Of a DNA stretch of 64,000 bases, positions 61,110 to 64,000 are shown piece by piece. Below the pieces are notes generated by a model. The model searched no databases. It had not been told where the DNA came from and worked only from the letters and a program-made list of their open reading frames with translations. The position numbers and the translations under genes are program-made. Position 1 is the first letter of the stretch. Each line of letters begins with the position of its first letter. This DNA comes from Thereva unica (lineage: Eukaryota; Arthropoda; Insecta; Diptera; Therevidae), in the NCBI GenBank assembly GCA_949987705.1, contig OX465281.1, positions 192,869,112 to 192,933,111 of the forward strand, read 5' to 3'.

Positions 61110-62225
61110 AATGCCCTGTATCATAGTGGATAGTGGAGATAGTCCCCCTCTCTGAAACAATTTTTTTCCAATATATCCAGAAATCACCCCTGAATATATA
61201 AGCCACTTAGTCCTTCTTGTCATAGGCCACATAGTCGTTCATGTCATGGGGCATTGTCTAATAGCAAGCCTGGCTTGAAGATTTAAAAAGGATATAATAG
61301 GTTAGGGTAGCCTGGAGAAGGCAGTAAGCCTAGCGGTTGAACTTTTGGATGTTGTATGAATTTATTTTTTTAACAGCCAGCTGAGCCACAACCGACTGGA
61401 GTGATATACCCAGGCCCGCAACACAGGGGAAACCGAAAATTGAGTAAAACTCAAAGAGTGAAAACCCAACCCAAAACCCGGCGTACTAATTATCTAGGGG
61501 CCCCATAACTAGCTTGAAATCTAAACACAAAACCACCATATATGTAGTATCCCTGCGCTCTAATTTTCAAGAAAAAGTAATCTAAAACCTGAAACACAAG
61601 CACGCTAAAATATATGTTATGTTTGTGTATAGGTATAGATTCTTTTACTTATCGCATTTAAAAACTATTTTACAAACATTATCTTAGATACTTTTTTATC
61701 ATTTTTTAGTTTTGTTCACCTTTTGCAATTGCCTTTTCGCTCTTCTACACGCGAGTGTCGACAGCAGTTTTACCGAACGGTCCCCCAACTAAGTATCAGC
61801 CACGTCCAATATGCTGCTTGTCCACCGCATCGAACAAGAACCGGTCTACGTTTGTCCGTTTTCTTCACCCCATGCAATTCCTTAAAGCTCCCATCGGAGA
61901 TTTTATTAATGTTTTTTTCCCGCTGGGATAGCTTCTGAATTGATTCTGCCAAAAGAAAGATGAGCGCTGAGCCCAGAACTAAGCACAAAAGGCTGTCTAC
62001 ATAAGACCTGTTCCATTCAAGGCTACGCTAAGTAGCTTTAGGTTCATTCCCAAATAAAGAACCGATCGTTCAGTGTCTATATTCAATGTCCTGAATGAAC
62101 TTATTCTTGCCACAAAGGAGGTGAGTCAAAATTGCCCCAGGCCCGGCGCAAAAAAAAAATATCTCAGATTATCGGCTGTAATGAGTATTGAATTTCGGTA
62201 TAGTTGTTATATCCCGTAACTGTGG
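61110..62225. other. Spacer, nothing recognised
   Basis: No coding motif or clear repeat. Confidence 0.5.
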
Positions 62226-62229
62226 CTAA

Positions 62230-62710
62230 GGTGTTCGTGTTAATAATGTTATTTCTTTTTATTCGTCCGAAAAACCTAATATAACCTTGTATTTTTGTAA
62301 CGCCATAACATATTTTCATGGTGTTAGTGTACGCAGAATACTCCCACCTATCTAAAATTGTAAAAGCGGCGGTACCACCGTACGAACTTCCAGAGTTATG
62401 AGTCGTCAAAGTCAAAATTTTGTTTTTTTTAACAAAAATATCACCTTCAACCACCTTTTTCTCCAAAATATGCATAGTCAACTAATGTTTTTTTTCCAGA
62501 ATAAGAAAGCTTAGAGTGTTTCCTATGAATAATGACAATTTTTATGCTACGGCCTTTACTTTCGAAGTTATAAGAAACTTTAATACTAAAATTGGGTCTA
62601 TTTCGTACTTTTTTAGTACTCTCTTTCCCAAGCTTATGTCGAAAAAAACCAAGTGCCAATTTTCAAAGTCAAAATTGCTTGCAATTTCTCCAAATAAGGC
62701 CAATTTTAGC
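62230..62710. repeat. Dispersed repeat S, copy 2
   Basis: Shares CTTGTATTTTTGTA, TTTTCATG, ATCTAAAA-TGTAAAAG and TTTTTCTCCAAAA phrases in the same order with 63160-63510, and its 3' half with 44690-44930. Non-coding. Confidence 0.7.
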
Positions 62711-63155
62711 ACCAAACATATATAAGCCCCAAGACATGCCAGGTGGTGAGGTGGGCCCGGTTATGCCTTCTGAAACAAGTAATCCCTCTAACCAGCCAAC
62801 AAAGGCTGCGACGCAGGCAGTATCAAACTAGCAGGTGAAGAAGGTGACGACCAGACCTAAGCGGAGCTTTGCCACCCTCTCATTAACCGGTTAAGTTAGC
62901 GAGATACCTTATAAGGGCTACCCCTGAGGACATGAGTATTTCAAAACGGCGATATCTCGTGAATGGCAATTCATACGGGAATAATCGGGAATAACCTACA
63001 AAATTTGTAAAAGCTATCAGAGTTTGATATAATGTACATATTTGCAAACTGATTTTTTGACCTTTTAAATACAATTTTTTCTCCCACCTATCTTTGGAGA
63101 AATTCCACATTTAATTTATGCAGATCGTATAGGTGGGGGAGGAACCGTTTGGCCG
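62711..63155. other. Spacer between S copies
   Basis: Nothing recognised; it includes TTTTTTCTCCCACC, which resembles part of repeat S. Confidence 0.4.
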
Positions 63156-63159
63156 CTAG

Positions 63160-63510
63160 CGAGTTTCGAAATTTTTTTGGTAAAGGTTTACATATTATCC
63201 TGTATTTTTGTAGTAACCCTATTAGGTATTTTCATGAATAAGGCAGCAAGCTATGCATAACTCCCTATCTATCTAAAAGTGTAAAAGTCAAGGTTTCAAC
63301 CCCCCAACGTCCAAAGTAATGAGCGGTCAATGCCAGAATTTTTTTTTTTTTTTCACTAAAATTTCAATTTCAACCATCTTTTTCTCCAAAAAACAGGTCA
63401 TTAATCAATATTTTTTGTTCACAAAATTGGAAAGCTTGGACAATTTCCTGTGAATAATGCAACTATTATACTACGTTCTTTACTTTTGAAGTTATAAGTT
63501 CTATATCTAA
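63160..63510. repeat. Dispersed repeat S, copy 3
   Basis: Diverged direct repeat of 62230-62590; includes AAATTGGAAAGCTTGGACAA and GTGAATAATG. Non-coding. Confidence 0.7.
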
Positions 63511-64000
63511 GAAGGCTGCCAAAGTATATTGTTTGTAATATAGGGTCTTATCAATAGTTCCCACCACCTCGTGCAGAGCTGTTTCGGGGAATTTGCACTA
63601 AACTAGGCATGTTTAGCTGTTACGGTAAAATCACATCTGCCGATGGGCCTATGTGGGAGTCTATGAATCTTTTTAGTGTCTTAAGCCCGAAGGAGTTACG
63701 GTCATGCTATTCGGCCTATAGTCCTCTGCGGGCTCGTGGCTTCTACTCCGTATCTTTTGGATGAAAACCCCCACACGTATCCAACTCATGGGGACGCAGC
63801 TGAACACCACGCAGTTCGTAAACGTGACCACCAGCCATGGCGCTATGAACTAACTCAGATAGTTTCTTTTTTTTTGAGTAAATCTGGGTTGACCGCATGG
63901 TACAAATGCGATCGGGTAGATGGCGCTCAAGAAAAATAGAAAAAAGGGAATTGCAAAGGAAATATTTGACGCAGAAGAAAAAAAGCGAAACATGCACTTC
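63511..64000. other. Terminal spacer
   Basis: No feature supported to the window edge. Confidence 0.45.

Overview
Eukaryotic, almost certainly arthropod and probably insect, DNA that consists of layered transposable elements. I find no host protein-coding gene and no standard tRNA, rRNA or CRISPR. The basis is the element mix: a Helentron with OTU and endonuclease domains, piggyBac, RTE-, CR1/jockey- and LOA-type LINEs, a BEL/Pao gag, a tRNA-derived SINE, MITEs with TTA, TA, TTAA, 8- and 9-bp target duplications, AT-rich spacers and short microsatellites. The order within insects cannot be fixed from the sequence alone.

Layout. 1-6310: decayed Helentron on the minus strand (OTU protease, zinc finger with an intron, Rep, Pif1 helicase, endonuclease), interrupted by a 486-bp PIF/Harbinger-like MITE. 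6312-13420: a LINE on the plus strand whose endonuclease and RT halves are separated by a 4.2-kb TA-flanked inverted-repeat transposon. That transposon carries about 55 copies of a 61-bp minisatellite; the RT itself is cut by a small RTE fragment with a 10-bp target duplication. 13.4-25.5 kb: AT-rich repeats, foldbacks, an RTE-like LINE split by a probable LTR with a tRNA-Trp-type primer-binding site, and LINE 3' ends. 25.6-28.9 kb: LINE with a PHD-finger ORF1 joined to an RT, endonuclease missing. 29.3-36.5 kb: two RTE-type LINEs on the minus strand, one split by a hAT-like element, with a BEL/Pao gag remnant split by a 109-bp hairpin between them. 37.6-38.3 kb: unrecognised decayed coding region. 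39.1-41.4 kb: repeats hosting a tRNA-derived SINE and two tRNA-like modules. 41.4-44.2 kb: piggyBac with an intact 590-aa transposase. 44.9-50.8 kb: LINE containing three separate insertions, one of them nested two deep. 54.0-60.3 kb: a 6-kb foldback containing a small-ORF transposon, a MULE-like element built of ACCCGTGT repeats, a SINE and a LINE. 60.5-61.1 kb: two TA-flanked elements abutting on one TA.

How the pieces relate. Several insertions can be checked internally: removing them with one target-site copy restores the host element's reading frame. This holds for the minisatellite transposon at 6571, the MITE at 4688, the RTE fragment at 11939, the piggyBac-type MITE at 46056 and the LOA LINE at 47031, so their boundaries and relative ages are well supported. 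The most novel-looking object is the minisatellite-bearing transposon at 6571-10734.
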